Source: Burkholderiales bacterium (GTDB lineage: Bacteria; Pseudomonadota; Gammaproteobacteria; Burkholderiales; Burkholderiaceae_D). Taken from it: DNA of 41,157 bases. The notes below the pieces were generated by a model. The model saw nothing but the letters and a program-made list of their open reading frames with translations. It searched no databases and was not told the origin of the DNA. Location of the stretch: the NCBI GenBank assembly GCA_947451925.1, contig CANGAW010000024.1:1-41157 (forward strand). The letters are read 5' to 3'. This document shows, piece by piece, positions 1-8,299 of this stretch (positions are counted from its first letter, which is position 1; every line of letters begins with the position of its first letter). The position numbers and the translations under genes were made by a program.

Positions 1-1
1 A

Positions 2-943
2 CTGCAGCGTAAACAAGATCCGAACCTTGTGGTGTGCTGGGGTGGTCATTCGATTTCGCGCATTGAATACGATTACACCAAACGGGTTGGTTACGAACTC
101 GGTTTGCGTGCACTGGATATTTGCACTGGTTGCGGTCCGGGAGCCATGAAAGGCCCAATGAAAGGTGCCACCATTGGTCACGCCAAGCAGCGTATTGCCA
201 ATGGTCGTTATCTGGGCATTACCGAGCCGGGCATCATTGCGGCCGAGTCCCCTAATCCTATTGTCAACAATCTGGTAATTTTGCCGGACATTGAAAAACG
301 GCTTGAAGCCTTTGTCCGTACCGCACATGCCATCATCGTTTTTCCAGGCGGCGCGGGCACGGCTGAAGAGATTTTGTACATCCTTGGCATCTTGCTGCAT
401 CCGGACAATCAGGACATGCCGTATCCCTTGATTTTCACTGGCCCAGCAGAATCCGCCGCCTATTTTTCACAGATTCATGCATTCATTGGCGCCACCGTTG
501 GCCCGGTTGCGCAAGCACGCTATCAAATTATTATCGATGATCCGGTCAAGGTGGCACAGGCTGTTCAGGCCGGCATTCAGGAAGTGCGTCAATTCCGCAA
601 GATGCATAGCGATGCCTACTATTTCAACTGGAAGCTGAAAATCGATCAGGCCTTTCAGCAACCGTTTTCCCCAACCCACGAAGGCATGCGCACACTCAGT
701 CTGCATAAAAATCAGCTGCCGCATGAGCTTGCAGCGAATTTGCGGCGTGCGTTTTCTGGCGTTGTGGCCGGCAACGTCAAGGCGCAAGGCATTGCCGCCA
801 TCGAAAAACACGGACTGTTTGAAATTCATGGTGAAGGCGAAATCATGGAGCCGATGGATGGGCTCCTCAACGCCTTCGTAGAACAGCACCGGATGAAGTT
901 GCCGGGCACACGCTATCAGCCCTGCTACCGGATCATCAAATGA
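2..943 (+). CDS. ppnN: Nucleotide 5'-monophosphate nucleosidase PpnN (LOG family), 5'-truncated
   Basis: The reading frame is open from the first bases, so the true start lies upstream of the window. The visible 313 residues match the central and C-terminal parts of PpnN (E. coli YgdH), which hydrolyses purine and pyrimidine nucleoside monophosphates to the base and ribose 5-phosphate and responds to (p)ppGpp. The LOG/lysine-decarboxylase-like motif is visible as CWGGHS near the start and as PGGAGTAEE (about nt 344-370), where the glycines bind phosphate and the glutamate is catalytic. The C-terminal part ends in HRMKLPG...CY, as in the E. coli protein. It overlaps the next gene by 4 bases (ATGA), which suggests co-translation. 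The family call is firm. Only the missing N-terminus is uncertain. Confidence 0.93.
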   Translation: MQRKQDPNLVVCWGGHSISRIEYDYTKRVGYELGLRALDICTGCGPGAMKGPMKGATIGHAKQRIANGRYLGITEPGIIAAESPNPIVNNLVILPDIEKRLEAFVRTAHAIIVFPGGAGTAEEILYILGILLHPDNQDMPYPLIFTGPAESAAYFSQIHAFIGATVGPVAQARYQIIIDDPVKVAQAVQAGIQEVRQFRKMHSDAYYFNWKLKIDQAFQQPFSPTHEGMRTLSLHKNQLPHELAANLRRAFSGVVAGNVKAQGIAAIEKHGLFEIHGEGEIMEPMDGLLNAFVEQHRMKLPGTRYQPCYRIIK

Positions 944-1701
944 GTTTGCAGCATGTGCTGGTCATGGGGGCGTCGGGCGGGATAGGTTTGGCCATTGCAG
1001 AACAATTGTCAGCCATGAAGGACATGAAGACGCTGGTCTTGTGCGCAGCGCACGCCACAGCTTCTCCGGCACTCAAAACACTTGGTGAGACTTGTCATGC
1101 CCGCGGCATTCACGCAATGATTATTGATGTGGATGTCAGCGATGAATCCAGTCTGGCAAATCTGGTATCAAGCCTGAAAGAGTCGGTGCCGACAATGGAC
1201 CTGGTTGTCAATACTGCCGGGCTCTTGCATGGCCCAGATTTAGCTCCTGAGAAAAGCATCACGCAAATTTCTGCCAGCGCCATGCAGCGCATCTTTGCCG
1301 TTAACGCCTTTGGGCCAATACTGCTGGCTCAGGCAATATGGCCGTGGTTGCGCGCAAAAAAACCGGTTGTGTTTGCCTCCCTGTCAGCACGGGTTGGCTC
1401 AATTGCCGACAACCGGCTGGGTGGCTGGTATGGCTATCGTGCTGCCAAGGCAGCGCAAAATCAGTTTTTGAAAACGATGGCCATTGAACTGGCCCGGCTT
1501 AACCCTTCCAGTATCGTGCTGGCGCTACATCCGGGTACCACTGACACGGCATTGTCACGACCATTTCAGGCCGGCGTCGCGGCAGAAAAATTATTCACCA
1601 CCGAATTTGTCGCCACCCGACTGTTGCAGCTGATTGCCAACGCCACACCCGCTGACAGCGGCAGCTTTGTCGCATGGGATGGTCAGACTATTGCCTGGTA
1701 G
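940..1701 (+). CDS. SDR family NAD(P)-dependent oxidoreductase
   Basis: A 253-residue classical short-chain dehydrogenase with a Rossmann fold. The cofactor motif GASGGIG is at residues 10-16, NTAG at 91-94, the catalytic serine region ASLSAR near 146-151, and the YxxxK pair at Y166/K170. No acidic residue is obvious after strand 2, so NADPH preference is possible but unproven. The substrate cannot be read from the sequence. It resembles the small CsgA/C-factor-like SDRs common in proteobacteria. The start ATG overlaps the ppnN stop in an ATGA arrangement, so the two are probably one transcript. It converges with the pseudouridine synthase gene, leaving only about 20 bases between the two stops. 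Confidence 0.88.
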   Translation: MSLQHVLVMGASGGIGLAIAEQLSAMKDMKTLVLCAAHATASPALKTLGETCHARGIHAMIIDVDVSDESSLANLVSSLKESVPTMDLVVNTAGLLHGPDLAPEKSITQISASAMQRIFAVNAFGPILLAQAIWPWLRAKKPVVFASLSARVGSIADNRLGGWYGYRAAKAAQNQFLKTMAIELARLNPSSIVLALHPGTTDTALSRPFQAGVAAEKLFTTEFVATRLLQLIANATPADSGSFVAWDGQTIAW

Positions 1702-1718
1702 GCCAAGCTTAATTTGGC
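1702..1718. terminator. Possible short hairpin between convergent genes
   Basis: A 5-bp stem (GCCAA / TTGGC) with a 7-base loop fills the gap between two convergent stop codons. It has no clear T-run on either strand, so it is at best a weak bidirectional terminator. Confidence 0.25.
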
Positions 1719-1722
1719 TTGC

Positions 1723-2433
1723 TCAGCACAACAATGCGAGCTGTTCAGGCTCCAGAAAACACCACTCGCCCGGCTCGAGTTCGAGCGCAGTCAGGCTCAG
1801 CTTGCCGATTGCTGTGCGTTGCAAAGCGGCGCAATGGTTACCGGCGGCAGCCAGCATGCGCTTGACCTGATGATATTTGCCTTGTTCCAGCACGATTTCA
1901 AGCTGATGCTCTGCCACCTGACGGCAAAATAGTGCTGCCAGCGGCGCCGGTTCATCATGGAGTTTGACGCCAGCGAGCAATTCGTCAACCAACGCTTGTG
2001 TGACCGGTTCAGCAGTCGTGGCCAGATACAGTTTGGGCACGTGACGTTTCGGTGAGGATTGCGCATGAATAAAAGCGCCGTCATCGGACAGCAATAATAA
2101 GCCTGTCGTATCGTGATCGAGTCGCCCGACCGGCTGTACGTCGCGCCAGGTAAACTGCTCCGGCAAAATTGTCAGCACACCCGGATGGTGGCTGGGCTTG
2201 CGTGAGCATTCAATGGCCGGCGGTTTGTTCAATGCGATATAGACCTGCTCGCGCACTTCCCACTCTTCTTCAAACAGGGTGAAAGTCAAACCCTGCATTT
2301 CAAAGACCTGGCGAATGTCGGTTATGGCGGTACCAGCAATGCTGACTTCGCCGTCTTCAATCAATTTGCGGCACCATTTGCGGCTGCCAAATCCTTGCGA
2401 TTGCAAGATACGGTCAAGGCTCAATTTTGTCAT
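1723..2433 (-). CDS. RsuA-family 16S rRNA pseudouridine synthase
   Basis: A 236-residue enzyme with an N-terminal S4-type RNA-binding segment (about residues 3-45, including GFGSRKWCRKLI) and a pseudouridine synthase catalytic domain. The catalytic motif GRLDHDTTGLLLL contains the nucleophilic aspartate D106. The later GKYHQVKRML segment is the usual second motif of the RsuA/RluB/RluE/RluF family. Its length and opening match RsuA, which makes pseudouridine 516 in 16S rRNA. RluE is the main alternative, but that subfamily lacks a full S4 domain. The start ATG has no strong ribosome-binding site. It lies downstream of and on the same strand as the exported Ser/Gly-rich gene's opposite end, but no operon is implied. 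Confidence 0.85.
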   Translation of the reverse strand: MTKLSLDRILQSQGFGSRKWCRKLIEDGEVSIAGTAITDIRQVFEMQGLTFTLFEEEWEVREQVYIALNKPPAIECSRKPSHHPGVLTILPEQFTWRDVQPVGRLDHDTTGLLLLSDDGAFIHAQSSPKRHVPKLYLATTAEPVTQALVDELLAGVKLHDEPAPLAALFCRQVAEHQLEIVLEQGKYHQVKRMLAAAGNHCAALQRTAIGKLSLTALELEPGEWCFLEPEQLALLC

Positions 2434-2484
2434 GGCGGCACTGTACCAGATGCCGTGCCGCCATGACTGAAGCGCCCGAACAGT

Positions 2485-3135
2485 TTATTCGCGCATCGGT
2501 GGCACTTGCTGTGTGTCGCCCGACGAGGGTGCGGTGGAGTTATTGGTGCTGGTACCTGCACCACTGCTTGAGTCTGATCCCATCCCTGAACTGCCCGAAG
2601 AACCTGAGCTGCCTGATGTACCCGAGCTGCCAGAGCTGCCCGATGGCGCTTTCAAGCCCGTACCCGAATCCTGACCGCCCGAACTGCCACTGCTGCCGGG
2701 AGTCATCGGTGCCGGAGGTGCCATGCCGCTTGAGCCGGGGTTGGCTTCATAGGGCCTTGTTTCACTGGGCGTCATGTTTTGCTCGCCGGGTGCGGTCGAT
2801 GAACCCGAACTGTTGGTGCCTGTGCTTGAGCCACTACCGCCTTCACTATCCTGACTCGTGCCGGTGGGGCTGTCTTTCATCTCGTCGGATTTTTTGTGTT
2901 TGCGCGACTTGGAACGCTCTTGTACCGTACCCGTCTCTGAACCGGTTCCGCTGGCGCCAGACTGCATGCCGCTTTGGCCGGAAGACTCCTGGGCTTTGCG
3001 TTCAACATCGGCAGCACGGGCTGGGTCGGTGCTTTCACGTACGCCGGGCGGTGGTGGCGGATCAGCTTGTGCCAAGCCAGCGGTAAACAATGCAGACAGC
3101 AAAGACAGTAATAAAGCCGGAACGGAATTTTTCAT
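2485..3135 (-). CDS. Exported Ser/Gly-rich low-complexity protein
   Basis: A 216-residue protein with a clear signal peptide (positively charged start, hydrophobic core about residues 5-20, likely cleavage after AQA near residue 24). The mature part begins with a proline run, then a charged helical stretch (about residues 34-50 and 74-88, the latter with SRKHKKSDEMKD). It ends in about 120 residues of Ser/Gly/Thr/Pro repeats, many of the form SGSSG. There is no recognisable enzyme domain. It is predicted to be disordered and periplasmic or extracellular. A strong Shine-Dalgarno (GGAGG) precedes the ATG. I do not know its function. Cell-surface or stress-related roles are possible but unsupported. 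Confidence 0.7.
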   Translation of the reverse strand: MKNSVPALLLSLLSALFTAGLAQADPPPPPGVRESTDPARAADVERKAQESSGQSGMQSGASGTGSETGTVQERSKSRKHKKSDEMKDSPTGTSQDSEGGSGSSTGTNSSGSSTAPGEQNMTPSETRPYEANPGSSGMAPPAPMTPGSSGSSGGQDSGTGLKAPSGSSGSSGTSGSSGSSGSSGMGSDSSSGAGTSTNNSTAPSSGDTQQVPPMRE

Positions 3136-3332
3136 TTTTGACCTCCATACACAGTGGGGAAATAAAAAAATCGATAACGATTTTTTTCGCTCGATACTTT
3201 GCCGAAACCATGATCAAAAACATGACCCGACTGCAAATCAGACTGAGCAAATCAGGGCGTAGTTTCATCAAATTGCAATAACGCAGCTGACGAAATCGAT
3301 CATTGTTGACGATTGACGGAAAAACGATGGAA

Positions 3333-3390
3333 GAAAAGAAAAAGGAAGAGTAAAAGCCTGCCGGTCTTAGGGAAGGCTTAATGAAGCCTT
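3333..3390 (-). terminator. Possible terminator after the ankyrin-repeat gene
   Basis: Just at the stop of the ankyrin gene lie a perfect 7-bp inverted repeat (AAGGCTT, 4-base loop, AAGCCTT at 3373-3390) and an alternative pairing of AAGCCT with AGGCTT slightly downstream, followed by a short T-rich stretch. It fits the end of the mltG-to-ankyrin transcript, but the T-run is short. Confidence 0.35.
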
Positions 3391-4204
3391 ACTGCGCAGC
3401 AGGCTCAGGCAATGCACCAGCAGACGCCGGTGCTGTGTCAGCGGCGGCAGGTGGGACATCGACTGCCAGGCTTTGCGTGTTGTCTGGCACCACAGGCACC
3501 GCTGTCAGATCACTGGGGGCCAGCGCTTGCGGCTCGCTTGTGACGGGCTTCAACAAGACCGCAAGCTCAACATATCCTGCAGACAAGGCAATATCACTGG
3601 CGTTGAGGTCCAGTTCGTTTTTGGCTGCCAGATCTGCCCCTTCGGCAAGCAGCAGTTGCACCGTGCTCAGATGGCCGCCGCGTGCGGCCATCATCAGCGG
3701 CGTGGTTTTGTTGGGTGACTCGGCATCGATATACGCATCCTGTTCGAGCAGACGGCGCACGATTGCGTCAGAGCCTGAAGCCGCGGCGTAATGCAGCGGA
3801 GCCCAGCCAGTGCGGTTGATTTCTGCGCCCTGATTGATCAAGGCTGTTGCCGCCTCAATGTCGGACTGAAAAGCGGCAATCATCAAGGCGGTGTCGCCAT
3901 TGCGCGCGCGCAGGTCAAGATCAATGCCGGGGGTGCGCAGCAGCAGCGCCAATACCGTGCGGGATTTCTCGCGTACGGCAAGAATCAGCGCCGTATCAAA
4001 CCGTTCCGGTTCGATGGTGTTGGGATCAAAGCCGCGTTCAAGCAACTGCTGGCTGCGTGCGGCATTGTCCATGCGCGCCGCTTCAAACCAGTCATTGAAT
4101 GAATTCTCCGGTGGCTTTATCGATTCCAGCAGTGTGGACAGATCAGAAAAAAAAGCCAGCGCCAATAGCTGGCGGCGGCCTGGATTAGCTGGCGTGCTCT
4201 TCAT
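3389..4204 (-). CDS. Ankyrin-repeat protein
   Basis: A 271-residue protein made mostly of ankyrin repeats (about residues 37-215). Recognisable repeat cores include GDTALMIAA, WAPLHYAAASG and TPLMMAARGGHLSTVQLLL, about five repeats in all. The N-terminus (residues 1-30) is basic and then moderately hydrophobic, so a secretion signal is possible but not clear. The C-terminal 55 residues are Ala/Pro/Val-rich and probably disordered. Ankyrin repeats bind proteins; no enzymatic motif is present. The start overlaps the tatD stop by 20 bases and lacks its own ribosome-binding site, so translation is probably coupled to tatD. It is the last gene of the mltG-tmk-holB-pilZ-tatD run. Confidence 0.85.
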   Translation of the reverse strand: MKSTPANPGRRQLLALAFFSDLSTLLESIKPPENSFNDWFEAARMDNAARSQQLLERGFDPNTIEPERFDTALILAVREKSRTVLALLLRTPGIDLDLRARNGDTALMIAAFQSDIEAATALINQGAEINRTGWAPLHYAAASGSDAIVRRLLEQDAYIDAESPNKTTPLMMAARGGHLSTVQLLLAEGADLAAKNELDLNASDIALSAGYVELAVLLKPVTSEPQALAPSDLTAVPVVPDNTQSLAVDVPPAAADTAPASAGALPEPAAQ

Positions 4205-4979
4205 GGGGAAGTTTGAACAAGGTCTGGAAATTATGCGTTGTTGCTGCGGCTAGCTCTGACAGTGGCAGGCCTTTTAAGTCAGCCAGAAATTCGGCGACAT
4301 GGCGCACGAAACCGGGCTCATTGGTCTTGCCACGCATGGGCACTGGCGCCAGATAAGGCGAATCGGTTTCGATCAGCATGCGCTCAAGCGGCACCACCCG
4401 CGCCACGGCTTGCAAATCTTTGGCGCTCTTGAACGTGACGATGCCAGAGAAGGAAATATAAAAGCCCATCGCAATGGCCGCCTCGGCGAATTCCAGTGAT
4501 TCGGTAAAGCAGTGCATGACACCGGCAACACCGCCCTGATCGGTGCCGCCTTTTTCTTCCTGCAAAATGCGCAGCGTATCGGCCGCTGCGGCACGGGTAT
4601 GAATAATGAGCGGCTTACCGCTGGCACGCGAGGCACGGATATGCACCCGAAAGCGTTCGCGCTGCCACTCCAGCTCACCCTTGAGCCTGAAATAATCGAG
4701 GCCTGTTTCGCCAATGGCAATGATTTTCGGATGCTGCGCCAGCCTGACTAATTCATCCACGCTGGGTTCGGGCGTCTCTTCGTAATCGGGATGGACACCG
4801 ACCGAGGCATAGACATTGGGATAGGCTTCGGCCAAAGCCAACACCTGCGGAAATGCAGGCAACTCGACCGACACGCACAGTGCGTGGCTGACCTGGTTTT
4901 CCGCCATTTTGCTGAAGATTTCAGGCAGGCGCGCAGCCAGCTCGGGGAAATTGATGTGGCAATGAGAATCGATGAACAT
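4185..4979 (-). CDS. TatD family metal-dependent hydrolase (YcfH-like DNase)
   Basis: A 264-residue TIM-barrel hydrolase of the TatD family. Metal ligands are visible: DSHCH at residues 4-8 (H6, H8), GETGLDY, IHTRAA, MHCFTE and ETDSPY. Known members have 3'-5' exonuclease/DNase activity. The gene following holB and pilZ in proteobacteria is usually the YcfH type. The frame is open further upstream (to 5018), but the start at 4979 is chosen because family members begin MFIDSHCH. It lies 53 bases after pilZ and is probably co-transcribed with it. Function within the replication operon is not established. Confidence 0.9.
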   Translation of the reverse strand: MFIDSHCHINFPELAARLPEIFSKMAENQVSHALCVSVELPAFPQVLALAEAYPNVYASVGVHPDYEETPEPSVDELVRLAQHPKIIAIGETGLDYFRLKGELEWQRERFRVHIRASRASGKPLIIHTRAAAADTLRILQEEKGGTDQGGVAGVMHCFTESLEFAEAAIAMGFYISFSGIVTFKSAKDLQAVARVVPLERMLIETDSPYLAPVPMRGKTNEPGFVRHVAEFLADLKGLPLSELAAATTHNFQTLFKLPHEEHAS

Positions 4980-5032
4980 ACTGCTATTGTAAGCGTTTGG
5001 ACAGCGCAGGTCGCGCAAGCGTGCCGGAAAAA

Positions 5033-5404
5033 CTAGATGGTATGGGTCGGTCGCGCAGAGGCCAGAGCGGTACCCAGCAGCTCTTCTATGCGCAGCCGGA
5101 CACGACGTCCGACTTCATCGGCCGGGAAATGTATGCCTATGCCCTGGGTGTGATTATTACTGGCGCCTGCCGGCGTAATCCACGCAACCTTGCCAGCAAC
5201 CGGATAGCGGTTCTCGTCCTGCATCAACGAGAGCAATAAAAAAATGTCTTCGCCGAGCTGGCACGTTCTGTTGGTCGGCACGAAAATGCCGCCATTTTGC
5301 AAGGCGGGCATATAGGCAGCGTACAAGGCAGAGCGCTCACGAATGGCCAGCGACATGACGGCTGGGCGCAATGCAGAAGTATCGGTTGAAGAAGGCTCTG
5401 ACAT
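5033..5404 (-). CDS. pilZ: PilZ domain protein, type IV pilus assembly PilZ
   Basis: A 123-residue protein that is essentially a single PilZ domain. It has the sequence pattern of the founding PilZ protein, with SLAIRERSALYAAYMP, GGIFVPT, PVAGKVAWITP and GIGIHF. It lacks the RxxxR and [DN]xSxxG motifs of c-di-GMP-binding PilZ domains, as is known for the true PilZ. That protein works through PilF/PilB and FimX in pilus biogenesis. Its position directly downstream of holB is the classic one in beta- and gammaproteobacteria. About 80 bases separate it from holB. No pilus genes lie nearby in the window. Confidence 0.9.
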   Translation of the reverse strand: MSEPSSTDTSALRPAVMSLAIRERSALYAAYMPALQNGGIFVPTNRTCQLGEDIFLLLSLMQDENRYPVAGKVAWITPAGASNNHTQGIGIHFPADEVGRRVRLRIEELLGTALASARPTHTI

Positions 5405-5486
5405 GGCAAGTGATAGAGATCAGTGAGAGTGGTCAGTATTTGTTTGAAAAATTGAATCACTATGTTTGTTGATCAGGCATAAGTAC

Positions 5487-6527
5487 CTAAGCAAAAATAC
5501 ACACGTAATCAAGCAGCATGTCTTCAATGAACAAACGCCCCGATAGCGGATGGTCTGCCACCGCACGCCGGGCTCCGGCATCACGCAAAGCTTGCTGCAA
5601 ACGTGACACCGAGACCTTGGCCGCCAATGCGGCTAGTGCTTTCTGATGACGCGGGTAGTAACGTACACGACCGCTGAGCTTGCAAGAAAATAAGTCGTAT
5701 AGCCAGCGCTGCTGCCATGCCACTAACAAAGCCAGCGGTGTTTTTTGTAGTCGCTCGGCCACGCCCAGTGCACCTGCCGCGTCCGGCCTGGCCAACTGCA
5801 TAAGCAAATCATCGCGCGCCTCAGCCGTACCATCTTGCGAAGCCGCCAGAGCGGACAGCGGAGCACCGCCCTGCTCTGCCAGCCAGCGTTCTGCATCAGC
5901 CACCTGCTGAACTTGTAGCCATGCCAGTGCTTCGGACGGTGCCGGCATTCCGAGCGCAATTTTTCGGCAACGTGAAAGTATGGTCGGCAGCAAACGCTCT
6001 ATGCGGTGAGCAACCAGCAGAAACACGGTGTCTGACGGTGGTTCTTCCAGTGTTTTCAATAAGGCATTGGCCGACGCGCTGTTGAGCGCTTCTGCCGGAT
6101 ACAAGGCCACCACGCGCAAACCGGCTCTGTGGGTGGACACATTCATGAAGCTTGCCAGCGAGCGGATTTGTTCAATGCGAATATCTTTGGACGGTGCGCG
6201 ACTGGCGCTGGCCGTTTTTTTGGCTGCCGGCTCGGCAGCTTCCGCCCCTTCCTCGTCCCCCTCGCCCTGCTCCAGAACTTCTGGACGAACGCGCCGATAG
6301 TCAGGATGGCTGTATTGCGTAAACCAGCCACACGCTGCGCAATTGCCGCAGGCATGCCCGCCCTCTAATGGGGTGTCGCATAAGAGCGATTGCGCAAAGC
6401 GTTCGGCGAAATCGATTTTGCCTATGCCCTCGGCGCCATGAAACAAAATCGCATGCGGCAGTCGTTGCCGCAGTTGTTGTAACTGCTGCCAGTCGTGCTG
6501 CTGCCAGGGATAGATGAGTGGGGCCAT
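5487..6527 (-). CDS. holB: DNA polymerase III subunit delta' (HolB)
   Basis: A 346-residue AAA+-type clamp-loader subunit. The P-loop region is GAEGIGKID at about residues 31-39. It is degenerate because the Ser/Thr after Lys is Ile, as expected for delta', which does not hydrolyse ATP. A zinc-binding Cys cluster follows (C50, C60, C63, C66), then LLKTLEEPP and the LSRCRKI (SRC) motif. Between the zinc module and the sensor region sits an acidic, Ala-rich insert (about residues 85-112), probably a flexible loop. The frame opens with a TTG, but the ATG at 6527 is the better start. It lies 7 bases after the tmk stop, so the two are co-translated. Confidence 0.93.
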   Translation of the reverse strand: MAPLIYPWQQHDWQQLQQLRQRLPHAILFHGAEGIGKIDFAERFAQSLLCDTPLEGGHACGNCAACGWFTQYSHPDYRRVRPEVLEQGEGDEEGAEAAEPAAKKTASASRAPSKDIRIEQIRSLASFMNVSTHRAGLRVVALYPAEALNSASANALLKTLEEPPSDTVFLLVAHRIERLLPTILSRCRKIALGMPAPSEALAWLQVQQVADAERWLAEQGGAPLSALAASQDGTAEARDDLLMQLARPDAAGALGVAERLQKTPLALLVAWQQRWLYDLFSCKLSGRVRYYPRHQKALAALAAKVSVSRLQQALRDAGARRAVADHPLSGRLFIEDMLLDYVCIFA

Positions 6528-6534
6528 CAATGGC

Positions 6535-7143
6535 TTACAAGGTCGCGAGCAGTTGCGCTATTTGCGCATTCACCGCAGCGATAGTCTGGGTGGAATCGAT
6601 GATGCGAATGCGGGCCGGAAATTGCGCAGCACGTTGCAAATAAGCGGCCCGGGTGGCGGCAAAAAATGTTTCCTTTTCTTTTTCGAATTTATCCAGCGTC
6701 CGGTGTTTGTCGAGACGCTGGCGCGCCACCTCCAGCGGCACATCGAACAACAAGGTCAGGTCGGGCTGCAGATGCGGATGCACCCATTGCTCCAGCACGC
6801 TCAGTTTATCCAGTGACAGATTGCGCCCGCCACCCTGATACGCAAAACTGGCGTCGGTAAAACGGTCGGTAATAACCCAGTCGCCACGCGCCAGCGCTGG
6901 TGCAATCACTTGGGCAATATGCTCGCGCCGCGAAGCAAACATCAGCAAGGCTTCGGTTTCCAGATGCATGGTTTCCTGCAACAGCAGTTCGCGCAGTTTT
7001 TCACCCAAAGGTGTGCCGCCGGGCTCACGGGTGGTGATCACGGTTTTACCACTGGCGCGTAATTGCTCGGCCACCGCGCCGACGTGGGTCGACTTGCCCG
7101 CGCCGTCTATGCCTTCAAAACTGATGAATTTACCCAGTGCCAT
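6535..7143 (-). CDS. tmk: Thymidylate kinase (dTMP kinase)
   Basis: A 202-residue kinase that phosphorylates dTMP to dTDP for DNA synthesis. The P-loop GIDGAGKST is at residues 11-19, followed by [11 protein letters not shown], the DRF motif ([15 protein letters not shown]) and the LID region. The length is typical. It sits between mltG and holB, the usual order in proteobacteria, about 50 bases after the mltG stop. Confidence 0.96.
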   Translation of the reverse strand: MALGKFISFEGIDGAGKSTHVGAVAEQLRASGKTVITTREPGGTPLGEKLRELLLQETMHLETEALLMFASRREHIAQVIAPALARGDWVITDRFTDASFAYQGGGRNLSLDKLSVLEQWVHPHLQPDLTLLFDVPLEVARQRLDKHRTLDKFEKEKETFFAATRAAYLQRAAQFPARIRIIDSTQTIAAVNAQIAQLLATL

Positions 7144-7195
7144 AAGTCTTTGCGTTTGATTGTTGTGTCAGTTGATTGATTAGTTGATGCAAGCA

Positions 7196-8185
7196 TCAGC
7201 GTTGATATTGGTTCACAGCCTTGTTATGGTCCGCAAGGTTTTCTGAAAACTGGCTGCTGCCGTCACCGCGGGCCACAAAATACAAATCATTGGTCAGCGC
7301 CGGATTCAATGCCGCTTCCAGTGCCGCCATGCCGGGCAAGGCAATTGGCGTGGGAGGCAATCCGCTGTGACGATAAGTATTGTAAGGCGTGTCTGTCTGC
7401 AAATCTTCGCGACGGATATTGCCATCGAAGCGGATGCCCATGCCGTAAATGACGGTGGGATCAGTTTGCAGCAGCATGCCGCTTTTCAGTCGATTGACAA
7501 ATACTGCGGCAATCCGCTTGCGATCCGCTTCCTTGCCGGTTTCTTTTTCTACGATAGAGGCCATGATCAGCGCCTCATACAAGGAGTCATAAGGCAGGTT
7601 CGGCGCGCGCTGGTTCCAGGCTTGCTCGAGCTTTTTTTTCATTTGCGCATAGGCGCGCTGATAAATCTGCAAATCGCTGGTGCCACGTTCAAACTGATAG
7701 GTGTCCGGATAAAACAATCCTTCCGGAGCCGGATAACCCGGGGCCACCTTGTCCATCAATGCCTGCGCGGACAGGGTTGCCGTGTCTGCCGTCAGCCATT
7801 TTTGACGGGCCACTTCAGCCCGCATCTGGGCAAAGGTCCAACCTTCAATAATGGTTAAGGATTCTTTGATGGTGTCGCCTTTCACCATCTGCTCCAGCAA
7901 TGACAAGGGAGTTGCACCTGCGGCCAGGCGATAGCTGCCGGCTTTCAGCGAAGCTGCACGACGCGTGCCACGCGCCAGCATTTCCATCAGTACCGGTGAG
8001 GCTGGAACACCTCCCGCTTGCAACTGTCGCATGGCGCTACGCACGCCACTGCCCGGCTTGATGGTAAATTCAATGAGCTTGTTGACTTCGGTGGCCAGCG
8101 GCTGGCTGGCCCAGTAGGCAAGGTAAGCTAACAGTCCTGCAAGCAGGATGAATAGTAAAACTGCGATTTTTTTTATGACTGCCAT
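7196..8185 (-). CDS. mltG: Endolytic murein transglycosylase MltG
   Basis: A 329-residue inner-membrane lytic transglycosylase (YceG family) that cuts nascent glycan strands and is thought to act as a terminase for peptidoglycan polymerisation. One N-terminal transmembrane segment (about residues 5-27) is followed by a LysM-like region and the catalytic YceG domain. The catalytic region MASIVEKETG (about residues 208-217) contains the glutamate equivalent to E218 of E. coli, probably E213. LQTDPTVIYGMG follows. The frame runs far upstream to 8371 and overlaps ygfZ on the other strand. The ATG at 8185 is chosen because the membrane anchor begins there and a good ribosome-binding site (GAGGT) precedes it. 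Confidence 0.94.
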   Translation of the reverse strand: MAVIKKIAVLLFILLAGLLAYLAYWASQPLATEVNKLIEFTIKPGSGVRSAMRQLQAGGVPASPVLMEMLARGTRRAASLKAGSYRLAAGATPLSLLEQMVKGDTIKESLTIIEGWTFAQMRAEVARQKWLTADTATLSAQALMDKVAPGYPAPEGLFYPDTYQFERGTSDLQIYQRAYAQMKKKLEQAWNQRAPNLPYDSLYEALIMASIVEKETGKEADRKRIAAVFVNRLKSGMLLQTDPTVIYGMGIRFDGNIRREDLQTDTPYNTYRHSGLPPTPIALPGMAALEAALNPALTNDLYFVARGDGSSQFSENLADHNKAVNQYQR

Positions 8186-8227
8186 TGTTAACCTCAAAAT
8201 ACCCTGCCGCAGACTTTGCAGCAGTTT

Positions 8228-8264
8228 CAACGCACTTTTTACAGCGCTACTATAATTTGTCCAA
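8228..8264. promoter_or_regulatory. Divergent promoter region between mltG and ygfZ
   Basis: A perfect TATAAT lies at 8251-8256, about 45 bases before the ygfZ start. Its -35 region is poor (TTCAAC with a 19-base spacer at best). On the minus strand, TTGGAC (8259-8264) with a 17-base spacer to TAAAAA (8236-8241) could serve mltG. The two would overlap. Read by eye only. Confidence 0.4.
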
Positions 8265-8299
8265 CATGATAAACGCCAAACCGCTTTCCTCCCGATTTT

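Noticed and set aside
2427..3086. Plus-strand 219-codon frame opposite the Ser/Gly-rich gene
   Set aside because: It is the shadow of a repetitive GC-rich gene. Its product is Cys/Arg/Pro-rich with no domain, while the minus frame has a signal peptide and a strong ribosome-binding site.
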